From IMG/VR virus record IMGVR_UViG_3300023176_001920, positions 1 to 42,623 of that record: DNA of 42,623 nucleotides; one strand, written 5' to 3'. Under the pieces are notes generated by a model. The model ran no database searches. It saw nothing but the letters and a program-made list of their open reading frames with translations, and was not told the origin of the DNA. This document shows positions 5,512 to 13,562 of this stretch, one piece after another. The translations under genes were made by a program, and so were the position numbers. Position 1 is the first letter of the stretch. Each line of letters begins with the position of its first letter. This DNA is from a virus.

Positions 5512-7616
5512 ATTTATATAAACAATATGCAAGAGAGTTTACAGACGCAGGTTACTCTGTAATACCAGATAAATTTGCATCTAAACAACCTGCAATTAAA
5601 GGGTGGACAAATTATTGTGAAAATAAACCCACCGATCAAGAAATAGAAAACTGGGGTAACAGTTTTGACCAGACAAATGTAGCAGTATGTTTAGGAAAAG
5701 CATCTGGCATTGTCGCTGTAGACTTTGACTGTACAGATCCCCAAGTAGCTGAAATCATGGAGCTTTTAACGCCTCCAAGTAGAGTAGAAAAGGTAGGCAC
5801 TAAAGGATGGACACGATTTTATCGCTGGCATCCTGGGATTAAAACAGACAACTTAAAAATAAATGGGAATATAATATTTGAAGTTTTGTCAGATGGAAAA
5901 AAGACAACTATTCCCCCAAGCAAACATCCTTCAGGAATGTCGTATGAGTGGAAAGGTGAGTCCCTATCTACCGTACGTCCTGAAGACTTGGGTATGTTTC
6001 CAATGAATTTAATAAATAGTGTACGTGACATGATTGTTAGTAAGATACCTACTTATAGAAGTGGTCAAGTAGAGTCTTACAATAAAGTTGTTCAAGGAAG
6101 GAATGATTTAATGTCTAAGTACGCTGCGGAAGTTATTAAAAATGAGAATGAGATAGGAGTGGTGATTAACATGCTCATAGAGTATGATCAGCAACACAAT
6201 GAGCCTCCTTTGTTTACCGATCCTTCCGAATTTGGTAATGATGATGCTGCTACCAATGCACTTGCTTTTTTCTCTTCTCACCTTTCGTCTTGGAATACGA
6301 AAAGATTTAATAACAATCAATCCTATGAGCATTTACTTATTCCTAAGGTAGGTGACGAGGGAAAGTCAAAAAGCGAGGCATCAGAAAACTCAAACAACCC
6401 AGAGTTACCGAAACCGGAAGGTGTCCTCGCTGCAATCATGACTTACATACTAAAGAATAGTTACATAGAGCAACCTGCTTTTGCTTTCTCAGCAGCTCTA
6501 TCGTTAATAGCCACATTGTCAGGTAGAAAATTTGAGTTTGAGGGAGTAGCTCCAAACCTCTACCTGCTAAACGTAGCACCGTCAGGCTCAGGTAAGAACG
6601 CACCTCAAGAAAAGATCAAGGAGGTCCTAATAGATGCAAAATGCGACTATCTACTGGGGAGTGGAGATTATGTCTCAGATGCATCATTAATGGACGGATT
6701 ACCTGAGTCCCCTGTACGGCTAGACATCATTGATGAGGCAGGAGGTATGCTTAAATCAGTGAATAGGGGAGGAGCTACATACAATGGTAAAATGGCAGAT
6801 ATTTTGGCAGAATTATATACAACTTCAACATCAATATTCCTTGGCAGACAGACTGCTGAGGGAAATAAGGGTCGAGCTTTAAGACCTAACGTCAACCTCC
6901 TTTGCTCAACTACGCCTACTGGTCTTTCCGAAGGAGTTACCGTTAGTGCGATTGAGAAAGGTCTTATGGGTCGATTCCTTATTTTTATAGGCGACGGAGA
7001 TAAAAAAGCTAGAAGGGTAGAGCATCCTACACGACTAGACACTAAAACTATATTGAACCTACAGCAGTTAGCAAGTTACCAACCTGAGAAATCTGATAAA
7101 GTAATTGCAGGACACGCCCAGGACATCACATTCCTTACTAAGACTGATCAAGCCAATGTTATGCTACAGCATGCCTTTGAGGAGTTTGACAAGCTTAGAA
7201 TCGATTCTGAGGGCAATGATGTTATGTTACCAATTATATCAAGATTATATCAGCAAATGCTAAAGGTTACAATGATCCATGCTATATCTCGTCAAATATT
7301 TAAAGATGTGCCGGAAGTAGATCACAATGATGTGACATTTGGCTACCAGACTGTACAATACTTTTATCACCACATGAAAAATATTATTGAGCAGTGTGTA
7401 TTTAGTAATAAAAATGAGCAGAACGTACAGAAAGTATTAAATGTAATTAAGAAAAGCAAGGAAGGATTAAATAAAAAATCATTATCTAATAGGACTAGGT
7501 TCTTAAAAAAGAAAGAGCGTAACGATATACTAGAGGATTTACTAGAAGCTGGTCAAATAGAGTATGTTCAATTAAAAGCTGATGGGAAGGTTAGCTATGT
7601 GTACAGGAGTTTGTAA
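5508..7616 (+). CDS. Bifunctional primase-polymerase / DUF3987-type helicase
   Basis: A 702-residue two-part replication protein. The N-terminal ~170 residues match the archaeo-eukaryotic-type primase-polymerase (Prim-Pol) domain: GIVAVDFDC with Asp72/Asp74 as metal ligands, and IPPSKHPSG with His140. The central part carries an ATPase: Walker A APSGSGKN (357-364) and Walker B LDIIDEAGG (405-413), in the arrangement of DUF3987 primase-helicase proteins. The C-terminal ~90 residues are basic and may be a winged-helix domain (KKSLSNRTRFLKKKERNDIL). It would prime and unwind the phage DNA. It directly follows the repeat/AT-rich region and overlaps the exonuclease gene by one base (TAATG). Confidence 0.9.
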   Translation: MNLYKQYAREFTDAGYSVIPDKFASKQPAIKGWTNYCENKPTDQEIENWGNSFDQTNVAVCLGKASGIVAVDFDCTDPQVAEIMELLTPPSRVEKVGTKGWTRFYRWHPGIKTDNLKINGNIIFEVLSDGKKTTIPPSKHPSGMSYEWKGESLSTVRPEDLGMFPMNLINSVRDMIVSKIPTYRSGQVESYNKVVQGRNDLMSKYAAEVIKNENEIGVVINMLIEYDQQHNEPPLFTDPSEFGNDDAATNALAFFSSHLSSWNTKRFNNNQSYEHLLIPKVGDEGKSKSEASENSNNPELPKPEGVLAAIMTYILKNSYIEQPAFAFSAALSLIATLSGRKFEFEGVAPNLYLLNVAPSGSGKNAPQEKIKEVLIDAKCDYLLGSGDYVSDASLMDGLPESPVRLDIIDEAGGMLKSVNRGGATYNGKMADILAELYTTSTSIFLGRQTAEGNKGRALRPNVNLLCSTTPTGLSEGVTVSAIEKGLMGRFLIFIGDGDKKARRVEHPTRLDTKTILNLQQLASYQPEKSDKVIAGHAQDITFLTKTDQANVMLQHAFEEFDKLRIDSEGNDVMLPIISRLYQQMLKVTMIHAISRQIFKDVPEVDHNDVTFGYQTVQYFYHHMKNIIEQCVFSNKNEQNVQKVLNVIKKSKEGLNKKSLSNRTRFLKKKERNDILEDLLEAGQIEYVQLKADGKVSYVYRSL

Positions 7617-8407
7617 TGTTAAAAATAGGAATTAACAATTGTGATAATGAAACCTATCACAGTGACAGGAAGTTTAAATCAAGTTCAACCCTAAAGTTGT
7701 TTTTAAAAGATCCCAGGGAATACCACAAAAGGTATGTACTAGGAGAGGAGCGAGAGGACACTTATAAAAGTGCGTATGACTTTGGTTCTTATATGCATAG
7801 CTTATTACTTGAACCTGATAAAACAGACGATGAATTTGCAGTATTTGAAGGAGCTACTAGACGAGGTAAAGTATATGAAGAGTTTAAATCCAATAACGAA
7901 GGTAAAACAATTATTACAGCGTCTCAAGCGCAACAAGCTCTCGATCTTTATAACCTCTATCATGAGCACCTGGACACTAAAGGATTGATTGAAGATGGAG
8001 TAGCAGAACATACGTTATGTGTAGAACTAGAAGGCATGCCAATAAAGGTACGAGCTGACTATATAAAAGAAGGAATGATTATAGATGTTAAAACTAGTAG
8101 CGATCCTGTTGATAAATTCTCAGCAGCTAAGACAATCATTAGGTTTGATTATGATTTATCTGCTGCTCTCTATGTTGACGCATTTAAAAAATACACTGGA
8201 CAAGACCATGACTTCATATTTGCATTTCTTAACAAACAAACTGGAGATGTGGGTATATTAAAAGCCAGTGAAGCTTTATTAGAAAATGGTAGAAAAAAAT
8301 ATAAAACAGCGATAAAAAAACTTGCGGAAGCTGAGAAGACAGGTATATATTATAAGGAGGGGATACAAGAAGTTGATCTACCAAGCTGGGCTGAGTTTAA
8401 GGAATGA
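7616..8407 (+). CDS. RecE-like PD-(D/E)XK exonuclease (DUF3799 type)
   Basis: The 263-residue product has the features of the PD-(D/E)XK exonuclease domain found in RecE (exodeoxyribonuclease VIII): an N-terminal substrate helix region (SSSTLKLFLKDPREYHKRYV), GSYMHSLLLEP with His61, Glu131, VRADYI with Asp148 and IIDVKTS with Asp157 and Lys159. Such enzymes digest one strand of duplex DNA to expose ends for annealing. The DUF669 protein downstream may be its single-strand partner; I see no classical RecT or Beta protein. The start overlaps the primase stop (TAATG). Confidence 0.88.
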   Translation: MLKIGINNCDNETYHSDRKFKSSSTLKLFLKDPREYHKRYVLGEEREDTYKSAYDFGSYMHSLLLEPDKTDDEFAVFEGATRRGKVYEEFKSNNEGKTIITASQAQQALDLYNLYHEHLDTKGLIEDGVAEHTLCVELEGMPIKVRADYIKEGMIIDVKTSSDPVDKFSAAKTIIRFDYDLSAALYVDAFKKYTGQDHDFIFAFLNKQTGDVGILKASEALLENGRKKYKTAIKKLAEAEKTGIYYKEGIQEVDLPSWAEFKE

Positions 8408-8589
8408 AAAAAGAGGAGTTAATTTACATGATTAGAGATTACAGAGATGCTATAAAACTTGTAAACAATCATTTAGAATTAAATCCAGTTAGTGCTGATA
8501 TACCTATGTGGGTAAATGAATTGCGTAATCTAAAAAATAGATTAGCAGAATTAGAAGAGTGTTTACACTTGGGAGAGTATGATGAGTGA
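8404..8589 (+). CDS. Small helical protein, unknown (61 aa)
   Basis: The start overlaps the exonuclease stop (ATGA) and follows AAGGA. The product is helical and acidic, with a C-terminal heptad-like run (WVNELRNLKNRLAELEECL) that suggests a short coiled coil. It may be an accessory subunit of the recombination genes beside it; no family is recognised. Confidence 0.7.
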   Translation: MKKEELIYMIRDYRDAIKLVNNHLELNPVSADIPMWVNELRNLKNRLAELEECLHLGEYDE

Positions 8590-8704
8590 GATGACTTTAA
8601 GAGTTATAGAGGGATTAGTAATATATGATTTATTTCGTATAGGATTAAATTTAACACTACGTTTATTACTAGGCGTAACACAAGGAGATGAGAATGGCAA
8701 ATAA
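8582..8704 (+). CDS. Small hydrophobic peptide, unknown (40 aa)
   Basis: A 40-residue frame starts inside the end of the preceding gene behind GGGAG and ends 11 bases into the next. The middle (VIYDLFRIGLNLTLRLLLGV) is a hydrophobic or amphipathic helix that could associate with the membrane. Tight packing between two genes with the same overlap style supports it. Confidence 0.55.
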   Translation: MSEMTLRVIEGLVIYDLFRIGLNLTLRLLLGVTQGDENGK

Positions 8705-8864
8705 GAAAGAATTAGAATTAGAAAGAAATGCTTTACTGCTAGACATGGCAGGTAAAGTAGATATTATATTTCAAATACTAACTCAAGCGAGTATTCAACA
8801 AGCTGAACCTGTACAGGAGAAAAAAAGTGAACGGAAGACTAGCAAGAAAGCTAAGAAAGATTAA
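8694..8864 (+). CDS. Small Lys-rich protein, unknown (56 aa)
   Basis: A 56-residue frame behind AAGGAGA. The N-terminal two thirds are helical and acidic/neutral; the last 15 residues are almost all Lys/Arg/Ser (KKSERKTSKKAKKD), typical of a nucleic acid-contacting tail. It overlaps the following GTG-started gene by 38 bases. No family recognised. Confidence 0.6.
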   Translation: MANKKELELERNALLLDMAGKVDIIFQILTQASIQQAEPVQEKKSERKTSKKAKKD

Positions 8865-9054
8865 TGAATTTGACCCCCACGCAGAAAGGTATTATTTTTG
8901 CCTTAATAATGCTAACAATTTCGTTATCGGTAAGACAGGGCAGCCTGAAAGAATTGGAGGTACTATTATTGAAGCTACTAAAGATAAAAATCCTGTAACA
9001 GCAAGAGCTAAATATAAATTTATGAAACAAGGAATATACAATGGAACCCTTTAA
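8827..9054 (+). CDS. Small basic protein, GTG start (75 aa)
   Basis: It starts at GTG 8827, supported by CAGGAG (8814-8819), and begins MNGRLARKLRKINEF. The middle region (YYFCLNNANNFVIGKTGQPERIGGTI) looks like two beta-strands. No ATG lies near the start, so GTG is likely used. Function unknown; it sits among replication/recombination genes and overlaps the next gene by 14 bases. Confidence 0.65.
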   Translation: MNGRLARKLRKINEFDPHAERYYFCLNNANNFVIGKTGQPERIGGTIIEATKDKNPVTARAKYKFMKQGIYNGTL

Positions 9055-9244
9055 TGAAGCTACGATGTTTGATGTTATACAAGAAGTAATAAATACAGAA
9101 CACTTAGATCATTTATCTATAGAAGATCAAATGCTAGTGCTAGATATTGTAGCTGATAGTATTAGACGCTATAAGGCTATTGAACTAGATGTATTTTTAA
9201 ATGATGTACATAACGAATATAATAAAAAGTTGTCAGACTTATAA
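9041..9244 (+). CDS. Small acidic helical protein, unknown (67 aa)
   Basis: The ATG (preceded by CAAGGAA) overlaps the previous gene. The product is acidic and helical (FDVIQEVINTEHLDHLSIED...), with Leu/Val-rich amphipathic helices. No known motif. It precedes the DUF669 gene by 23 bases. Confidence 0.65.
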   Translation: MEPFNEATMFDVIQEVINTEHLDHLSIEDQMLVLDIVADSIRRYKAIELDVFLNDVHNEYNKKLSDL

Positions 9245-9267
9245 CCTGCCAAATACAAGGAGAATAC

Positions 9268-9681
9268 ATGGCAATACAAGGAATACAAACACAAGCGTCT
9301 GGAGAGAGAAAAGAATACTCTCCCTTACCGGATGACAGTTACACAGTAAGTCTTAACAGAGTAGGTGAGAAATCTACCAAGGCTGGAAATGGTACAATGG
9401 TAAATGTGTCCTTTCAAGTTACAGACGGAGAGTTTAAGAACCGCTTAATTTGGGACTCATTCTTAATTAGTCACCCTAACGCTAAGGCAGCAGGGATAGG
9501 CTTGCAGAGGCTAGACAGCATGCTCAAGTCTATCGGTGTATATGGAGGATTTGAAGCCTTAGGTAATGATAGTTCTCAACTGGAGCAGTTTATTGGTAAG
9601 GAATTTATTGTAAACACTGCGGTTGAAAGTAATCCAGGTTATAAACCTCGGAATGTTGTAAAGAAATACAGTAGGAAGTAG
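9268..9681 (+). CDS. DUF669-type single-strand DNA binding-like protein
   Basis: The 137-residue product matches the DUF669 pattern found next to phage recombination and replication genes: an early YSPLPDDSYTVSLNRVGEK, then NVSFQVTDGEFKNRLIWDSF and a tail with FIGKEFIVNTAVE and NVVKKY. The family is thought to have an OB-like beta fold and to coat or modify access to single-stranded DNA, but the biochemistry is poorly defined. It has a good AAGGAG site and lies directly before the DNA polymerase gene, consistent with a replication role. Confidence 0.8.
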   Translation: MAIQGIQTQASGERKEYSPLPDDSYTVSLNRVGEKSTKAGNGTMVNVSFQVTDGEFKNRLIWDSFLISHPNAKAAGIGLQRLDSMLKSIGVYGGFEALGNDSSQLEQFIGKEFIVNTAVESNPGYKPRNVVKKYSRK

Positions 9682-9684
9682 TAG

Positions 9685-11388
9685 ATGATATTCAATGGTG
9701 AGGAATACACAATTCAATTCTGGCAGGGAGAGAGTCTGGGAAGCATCCTTGCCATTGATACTGAAACTACAATTGCACCTTTTACAGAAACTCCTGACTT
9801 GGTGACATTCCAAGTGTTTGATGGAGAATCTCTGTACTATGTTGATCGGAGCTTAGTAGACGCCTTTTTAAAAAAGCATGTGACTCGAACACTCGTCTTT
9901 GCTAATGCTCCTTTCGATATAGATGTACTGCGTAAGTTTACGGAAGACAAATACCTTCTGAAGGAGCAGATAGAACGTGATAGGATTTTTGATATTAATA
10001 TTTTGTATAGGTTATGGAACCTTGCTGTTATTGGCGATGTACCAAGGAAGTATGGGCTCGCTAAGATTAGTAAAGAACTACTTGGGCAAGACCTCGATAA
10101 AAACGAAGAAGTCAGATGTAACTTTGCCGAGTACAAGGACACACCGTTACAAGAAATCCCACAAGCTTTTCTTGACTATGGAGCAGCAGACGTTATCGCA
10201 ACATACTATTGTTTTATCAGACTCAGATTGGAAATATCTAAATTAAATACAAATACCATGTTATCACATCATATACAATTACTCGGAGCTTTAGCTCTTA
10301 ACCGGATGTATAAAAATGGTATTGGGTTTGATGAGGAAAGAGCGCAGAAACTATTAACAGAACTTAACTCTAAACTGGAGGTATTACATGCAAAGATGTC
10401 TGCTTACGGATTTGTAAAAGGCATCAAAGGTAATCAAGCTGCATATAATTATGTAATAGAATTTAGTGGACTACCACTACCTAAAACAGATCAAGGGGAT
10501 TATTCCATGAAGGAGAGTGATCTGGAAAAGTATAGCGATAATCCCTTTATATCATCATTCTTGGATTACAAACGTACTGAAAAAACAACATTTTTTATTC
10601 GTAAACTTACAGGCAGTAGAGTACATCCAAGATATGATATACTAAAAAATACAGGTAGGACAGGATGTTCTTCACCTAACATACAACAGCTCCCTAGAGA
10701 TGGGGATATACGATCAATGTTTAAAGCTAGGGAAGGCAATACATTACTGATAACTGACTACAGCGCAATTGAGCTTGCTACCTTAGCTCAACATGTCTAC
10801 ACAAATTACGGTAGTTCAGTAATGCGTAACAAGATAAATGATGGGGCAGACTTGCATAAATACTATGCGTCTGTCCTATTTGGTGTACCAGAAGATAAGG
10901 TAGAGAAATGGCAGCGTCAGGCTGCTAAGGCTGCAAACTTCGGTTTCCCAGGAGGGCTTGGGATAGAAACCTTTATTGAGTTTGCGAAAGGATATGACCT
11001 TAATGTAAGTGAGCATGAGGCTCAGAAGATGAAGGATACATGGTTTGAAGCGTTCCCTGAGATGAAAGAATACATGAAGGGAGAGGAAGGGTCTGTAACC
11101 ACCCTTACAGGACGCATAAGAGCCAATACAACATACTGTGCTGAGAAGAATACACCTTTCCAAGGACTAGCAGCAGATGGAGCCAAAATAGCTTTATATA
11201 ACCTCATGGATGCAGGATTTGAGCTGGTAGGGTTTGTGCATGACGAAATAATTACAGAAGTACCTGAAAATACAGCAGAAGAAATGCGTAGACTCCAGGA
11301 GGAAATTATGGTAAACTCAATGTCACTCGTAGTACCTGATGTTAAAATCAGTGTAGAGTCAACAATCTCACCAAGGTATTGTAAATAA
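9685..11388 (+). CDS. polA: Family A DNA polymerase with 3'-5' exonuclease
   Basis: 567 residues, compact compared with E. coli Pol I because there is no 5' nuclease domain. Proofreading motifs are intact: AIDTET (Asp25, Glu27), NAPFDID (Asn74, Asp78) and DYGAAD (Tyr165, Asp169). Polymerase motif A is DYSAIEL (Asp358), motif B is RQAAKAANFGFPGG (Arg411, Lys415, Phe419) and motif C is HDE (519-521). Phe at the 762-equivalent fits normal dNTP/ddNTP discrimination. Motif A lacks the usual Gln and Arg of DYSQIELR, and the O-helix Tyr766 position is Gly (FGFPGG), marking a distinct phage clade. It replicates the genome with the primase-helicase. Confidence 0.95.
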   Translation: MIFNGEEYTIQFWQGESLGSILAIDTETTIAPFTETPDLVTFQVFDGESLYYVDRSLVDAFLKKHVTRTLVFANAPFDIDVLRKFTEDKYLLKEQIERDRIFDINILYRLWNLAVIGDVPRKYGLAKISKELLGQDLDKNEEVRCNFAEYKDTPLQEIPQAFLDYGAADVIATYYCFIRLRLEISKLNTNTMLSHHIQLLGALALNRMYKNGIGFDEERAQKLLTELNSKLEVLHAKMSAYGFVKGIKGNQAAYNYVIEFSGLPLPKTDQGDYSMKESDLEKYSDNPFISSFLDYKRTEKTTFFIRKLTGSRVHPRYDILKNTGRTGCSSPNIQQLPRDGDIRSMFKAREGNTLLITDYSAIELATLAQHVYTNYGSSVMRNKINDGADLHKYYASVLFGVPEDKVEKWQRQAAKAANFGFPGGLGIETFIEFAKGYDLNVSEHEAQKMKDTWFEAFPEMKEYMKGEEGSVTTLTGRIRANTTYCAEKNTPFQGLAADGAKIALYNLMDAGFELVGFVHDEIITEVPENTAEEMRRLQEEIMVNSMSLVVPDVKISVESTISPRYCK

Positions 11389-11657
11389 TGTTTGAGAATG
11401 GGGATTGGGTACGAATTACGAGGGAGGGAATAAGTCATGGTAGCTTAGGAGCCATAGTAGGTAGAGAGCTATATAAAGGTGACTACATCTATAGAGTAAT
11501 TCTACTCGAAATGCCAGACATAGAAATTACATGCCAGGGTAAAGATTTAGAACGATGGACTGATCATATCAGAAAGAAGAATTTGCCATCTATTTGCGAG
11601 TGTGGAGGCGATAAACTGGACATACCACATCACTACGATTGGTGTCCTAAGGGCTAG
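11388..11657 (+). CDS. Small Cys/His protein, unknown (89 aa)
   Basis: It overlaps the polymerase stop by one base (TAATG). The first 55 residues look like a small SH3-like beta barrel (GDWVRITREGISHGSLGAIVGREL), as in KOW-type domains, and the C-terminus (CECGG...HHYDWCPKG) carries Cys and His with spacing suited to one zinc ion. Both assignments are from pattern only. Likely a replication accessory or nucleic acid-binding protein. Confidence 0.65.
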   Translation: MFENGDWVRITREGISHGSLGAIVGRELYKGDYIYRVILLEMPDIEITCQGKDLERWTDHIRKKNLPSICECGGDKLDIPHHYDWCPKG

Positions 11658-11659
11658 TC

Positions 11660-11908
11660 ATGAGCAAGATAATGAAAATGAGAGACAGCAGAGACAAGAT
11701 TATTGATCAACTCATTGATGACAAGAACAGAATTTATACAAGACTAAAAAGAGAAGAGAGGGAGAACCAAGTATTTAGATCTCAAGTAAAATATTTGAAG
11801 CAGAGATTAGAGTATGCTGAAAAAAAGATAAAGGAATTATCTGATGAAATCATTAACAGTAGAACTAAAGAAGAAGGATCTGGAGAAGGCGACTCAGTTT
11901 GCCAGTGA
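11660..11908 (+). CDS. Coiled-coil protein, unknown (82 aa)
   Basis: Residues 8-62 are a long charged helix with heptad spacing (DKIIDQLIDDKNRIYTRL, VKYLKQRLEYAEKKIKELSD), a probable coiled-coil dimer; the end is disordered and Gly/Glu-rich. The last 65 bases overlap the start of the nuclease-like gene. No family recognised. Confidence 0.65.
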   Translation: MSKIMKMRDSRDKIIDQLIDDKNRIYTRLKREERENQVFRSQVKYLKQRLEYAEKKIKELSDEIINSRTKEEGSGEGDSVCQ

Positions 11909-12458
11909 CAGAGTACATCTTTCTATAGATCATTATAAGAAGAGAGGACAGGGTAGCCTAGACAAGATTACCCATGATATTACTATTGGAGCTTTAGGAG
12001 AGATAGGCATCTATAGGGCTCTTAAACGGCTGGGCATCAAGGCTACAGCACCGGACTTTAACGTATATGAAACTAAGAAGAAGAGTTATGATGCTGACAT
12101 TACAGATAGTTCTGGTAACAGATTTCATTGTAAATCACAATGCGTTGAGTCGGCTGCTAAGTATGGTAAGTCCTATATACTACAGTATGGTGGTAATGGT
12201 ATGGGACATGTTGATAAACTATTCAGAAATGTTACTAATCGTGATTTTCTTATCCCTTGTCTTGTCGATGTGGAAAACATGGAAGTCATAATATTTGGCT
12301 GTATTAAGATTGAAACTATAATGAAGAAAGATCTTATTAAGATGCCTAAGGTCAAATGGCTAGAATACAGTAAAAGAGCTATATATCTAGAGGACCTATT
12401 TACTTTATCTTGGTATGAAAGATGGGGTAGACTTAAAAAGCAAAGTGTGATAGAATAA
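11844..12458 (+). CDS. PD-(D/E)XK nuclease-like protein (204 aa)
   Basis: Starts at an ATG behind AAGGA inside the preceding gene. The product has ITIGALGEIGIYRALKRLG, followed by YDADITDSSGNRFHCKSQ: a Glu in a helix, an Asp on a strand and a Lys-containing strand (CKSQ) about 14 residues later, the order seen in restriction-endonuclease-like folds. It could be a phage endonuclease for host DNA or for branched DNA. A RusA gene already supplies junction cleavage, so host DNA degradation is an alternative. Assignment is by pattern and moderate. Confidence 0.65.
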   Translation: MKSLTVELKKKDLEKATQFASDRVHLSIDHYKKRGQGSLDKITHDITIGALGEIGIYRALKRLGIKATAPDFNVYETKKKSYDADITDSSGNRFHCKSQCVESAAKYGKSYILQYGGNGMGHVDKLFRNVTNRDFLIPCLVDVENMEVIIFGCIKIETIMKKDLIKMPKVKWLEYSKRAIYLEDLFTLSWYERWGRLKKQSVIE

Positions 12459-12464
12459 AGTATG

Positions 12465-12518
12465 GGTCATGGACCGAGTGTCAACCGGAGGGTAGCTTAG
12501 ACTTTAAAACCGCCCTCC
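12465..12518 (+). promoter_or_regulatory. Structured leader upstream of GNAT-like gene
   Basis: The 80 bases between the nuclease and GNAT-like genes hold GGTC-ATG-GACC (12465-12475) and a longer stem GGAGGG (12487-12492) with CCCTCC (12513-12518), loop of 20 bases. The right arm could also pair in part with the GGGAG ribosome site at 12531-12535, so alternative structures are possible. There is no T-tail, so it is not a simple terminator. Confidence 0.4.
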
Positions 12519-12538
12519 AGATCCATTAAAGGGAGTAT

Positions 12539-12901
12539 ATGTATAGAGAGTATTTAAAAGAAGCAGAAGGTAAAGAACTTTATGAATTTAAAGAAGGTTT
12601 AATTATATATCACTTAATGGGAGAAGGACAAGGTACTTATATAGATGCTATTTATATAAAACCAGAGTTTAGAACTAAAGATTCTGCTTTAGAGTATTCA
12701 GCTAAATTTTTAACAGTAATAAAAAAATATGAAGAAGATGTCTATGGAGAAGTAGATGAAGTACATCCTGAATCAGGTAAGATGTTATCTTTATATCTAA
12801 ATATGGGATTTGATATACACAAAATAGAACATAAAAAAATAATTCTTAAAATGCCTCATACTACAGTAAAAAAACTATGGGATACTGTTAATGGAAGGTA
12901 A
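12539..12901 (+). CDS. GNAT-like acetyltransferase domain protein
   Basis: A 120-residue product starting behind AAGGGAG. It has the GNAT order: YIDAIYIKPEFRTKDSALEY (beta4 and the acetyl-CoA helix region), a long helix, then KMLSLYLNMGFDIHKIEHKK, like the C-terminal LYxxxGF motif. The glycine-rich Q/RxxGxG/A loop is degenerate (RTKDSA), so cofactor binding is uncertain. Phage GNATs can modify host proteins or capsids; no target is evident. The end overlaps the next gene by 11 bases. Confidence 0.6.
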   Translation: MYREYLKEAEGKELYEFKEGLIIYHLMGEGQGTYIDAIYIKPEFRTKDSALEYSAKFLTVIKKYEEDVYGEVDEVHPESGKMLSLYLNMGFDIHKIEHKKIILKMPHTTVKKLWDTVNGR

Positions 12902-13166
12902 AAAGTTTGATACAGATAAACCACAATACGACCTTATAGATGCTCACGCCTTAGAAGACCTAGCTAAGGTTTTAACTATAGGCGCACAGAAATATGATAG
13001 ATATAACTGGAAGAATGTAGAACCTCACAGATACGAAGCAGCCTTACTTAGGCATATACAAGCCTGGCGTATGGGAGAACAGCAAGATCCAGAGACAGGT
13101 TTACATCACATGGCTCATGCCTTAGCAAACGCAATGTTCTTATATTGTCATGATAAATTAAAGTGA
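12891..13166 (+). CDS. dATP/dGTP diphosphohydrolase-like (DUF5664) protein
   Basis: The 91-residue product has the DUF5664 signatures KFDTDKPQYDLI, ALEDLAKVLTIGAQKY, YNWKN, RYEAALLRHIQAW, and GLHHMAHALANAMFL with His and Glu residues spaced as in all-alpha MazG-like NTP pyrophosphohydrolases. These enzymes hydrolyse dATP or dGTP and shape the nucleotide pool; relatives accompany PurZ in phages with 2-aminoadenine DNA, but I see no PurZ here. It is the last plus-strand gene, six bases from the convergent holin gene. Confidence 0.8.
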   Translation: MEGKKFDTDKPQYDLIDAHALEDLAKVLTIGAQKYDRYNWKNVEPHRYEAALLRHIQAWRMGEQQDPETGLHHMAHALANAMFLYCHDKLK

Positions 13167-13172
13167 CCTTTC

Positions 13173-13562
13173 TTACTTTCCTAGCTTACTTGCAGCTACA
13201 ATCTTTTCTATGGTTCGTCCTCCAACATAGGCACCTAAGAATATCTCAGCAAGTTTGTATAACTCAGGACCTGGAGAACAAAGACCAAAAGAAGCCAACA
13301 CAATAATTGTGACCAGAGCGGTCGAGCAGATGGGTCGCCATAAGGCAACAAAAGGATGAGGCGAATTAGCCTCTGCAATTAGAAGTTTGTGTCGATATTC
13401 TGCCAGCTTACTTTCGTAGTCTAGTATTCTATCTTGTGCTTTACCTTGTATCTTAGCCAGTTCATTTTTTAGCGTAAGCTTTTCTTCCTCAGAAGTATGA
13501 AGCTCATCAACTATCTTTGAAGCTGGACTAAATATGTTACTTATAAAATCAAATAATCCCAT
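13173..13562 (-). CDS. Holin-like membrane protein (GTA_holin_3TM type)
   Basis: A 129-residue product: an N-terminal amphipathic helix (MGLFDFISNIFSP), a charged helical middle (~25-65), and then FVALWRPICSTALVTIIVLASF and a second hydrophobic segment ending GAYVGGRTIEKI. The 'WRP' entering a membrane helix and the 'GGRTxEK' end match the three-helix holin family found in gene-transfer agents and phages. It would make the inner-membrane lesion that releases the lytic enzyme. It is the last gene of the late operon and its start overlaps the neighbour's stop (TAATG). Confidence 0.75.
   Translation of the reverse strand: MGLFDFISNIFSPASKIVDELHTSEEEKLTLKNELAKIQGKAQDRILDYESKLAEYRHKLLIAEANSPHPFVALWRPICSTALVTIIVLASFGLCSPGPELYKLAEIFLGAYVGGRTIEKIVAASKLGK

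Noticed and set aside
6668-7042. 124-residue minus-strand frame inside the primase-helicase gene
   Set aside because: It is opposite the conserved ATPase motifs and has no ribosome site or recognisable sequence; it is a shadow frame.
11022-11438. 138-residue minus-strand frame opposite the DNA polymerase C-terminus
   Set aside because: The plus strand encodes motif C and other conserved polymerase residues, so the antisense frame is incidental.
12459-12538. Possible tRNA in the gap before the GNAT-like gene
   Set aside because: The region has two stems but not the cloverleaf, T-loop sequence or acceptor pairing of a tRNA.
13173-13562. Spanin or endolysin identity for the last late gene
   Set aside because: The WRP-membrane helix-GGRTxEK pattern fits the three-helix holin family better, and there are no catalytic residues.
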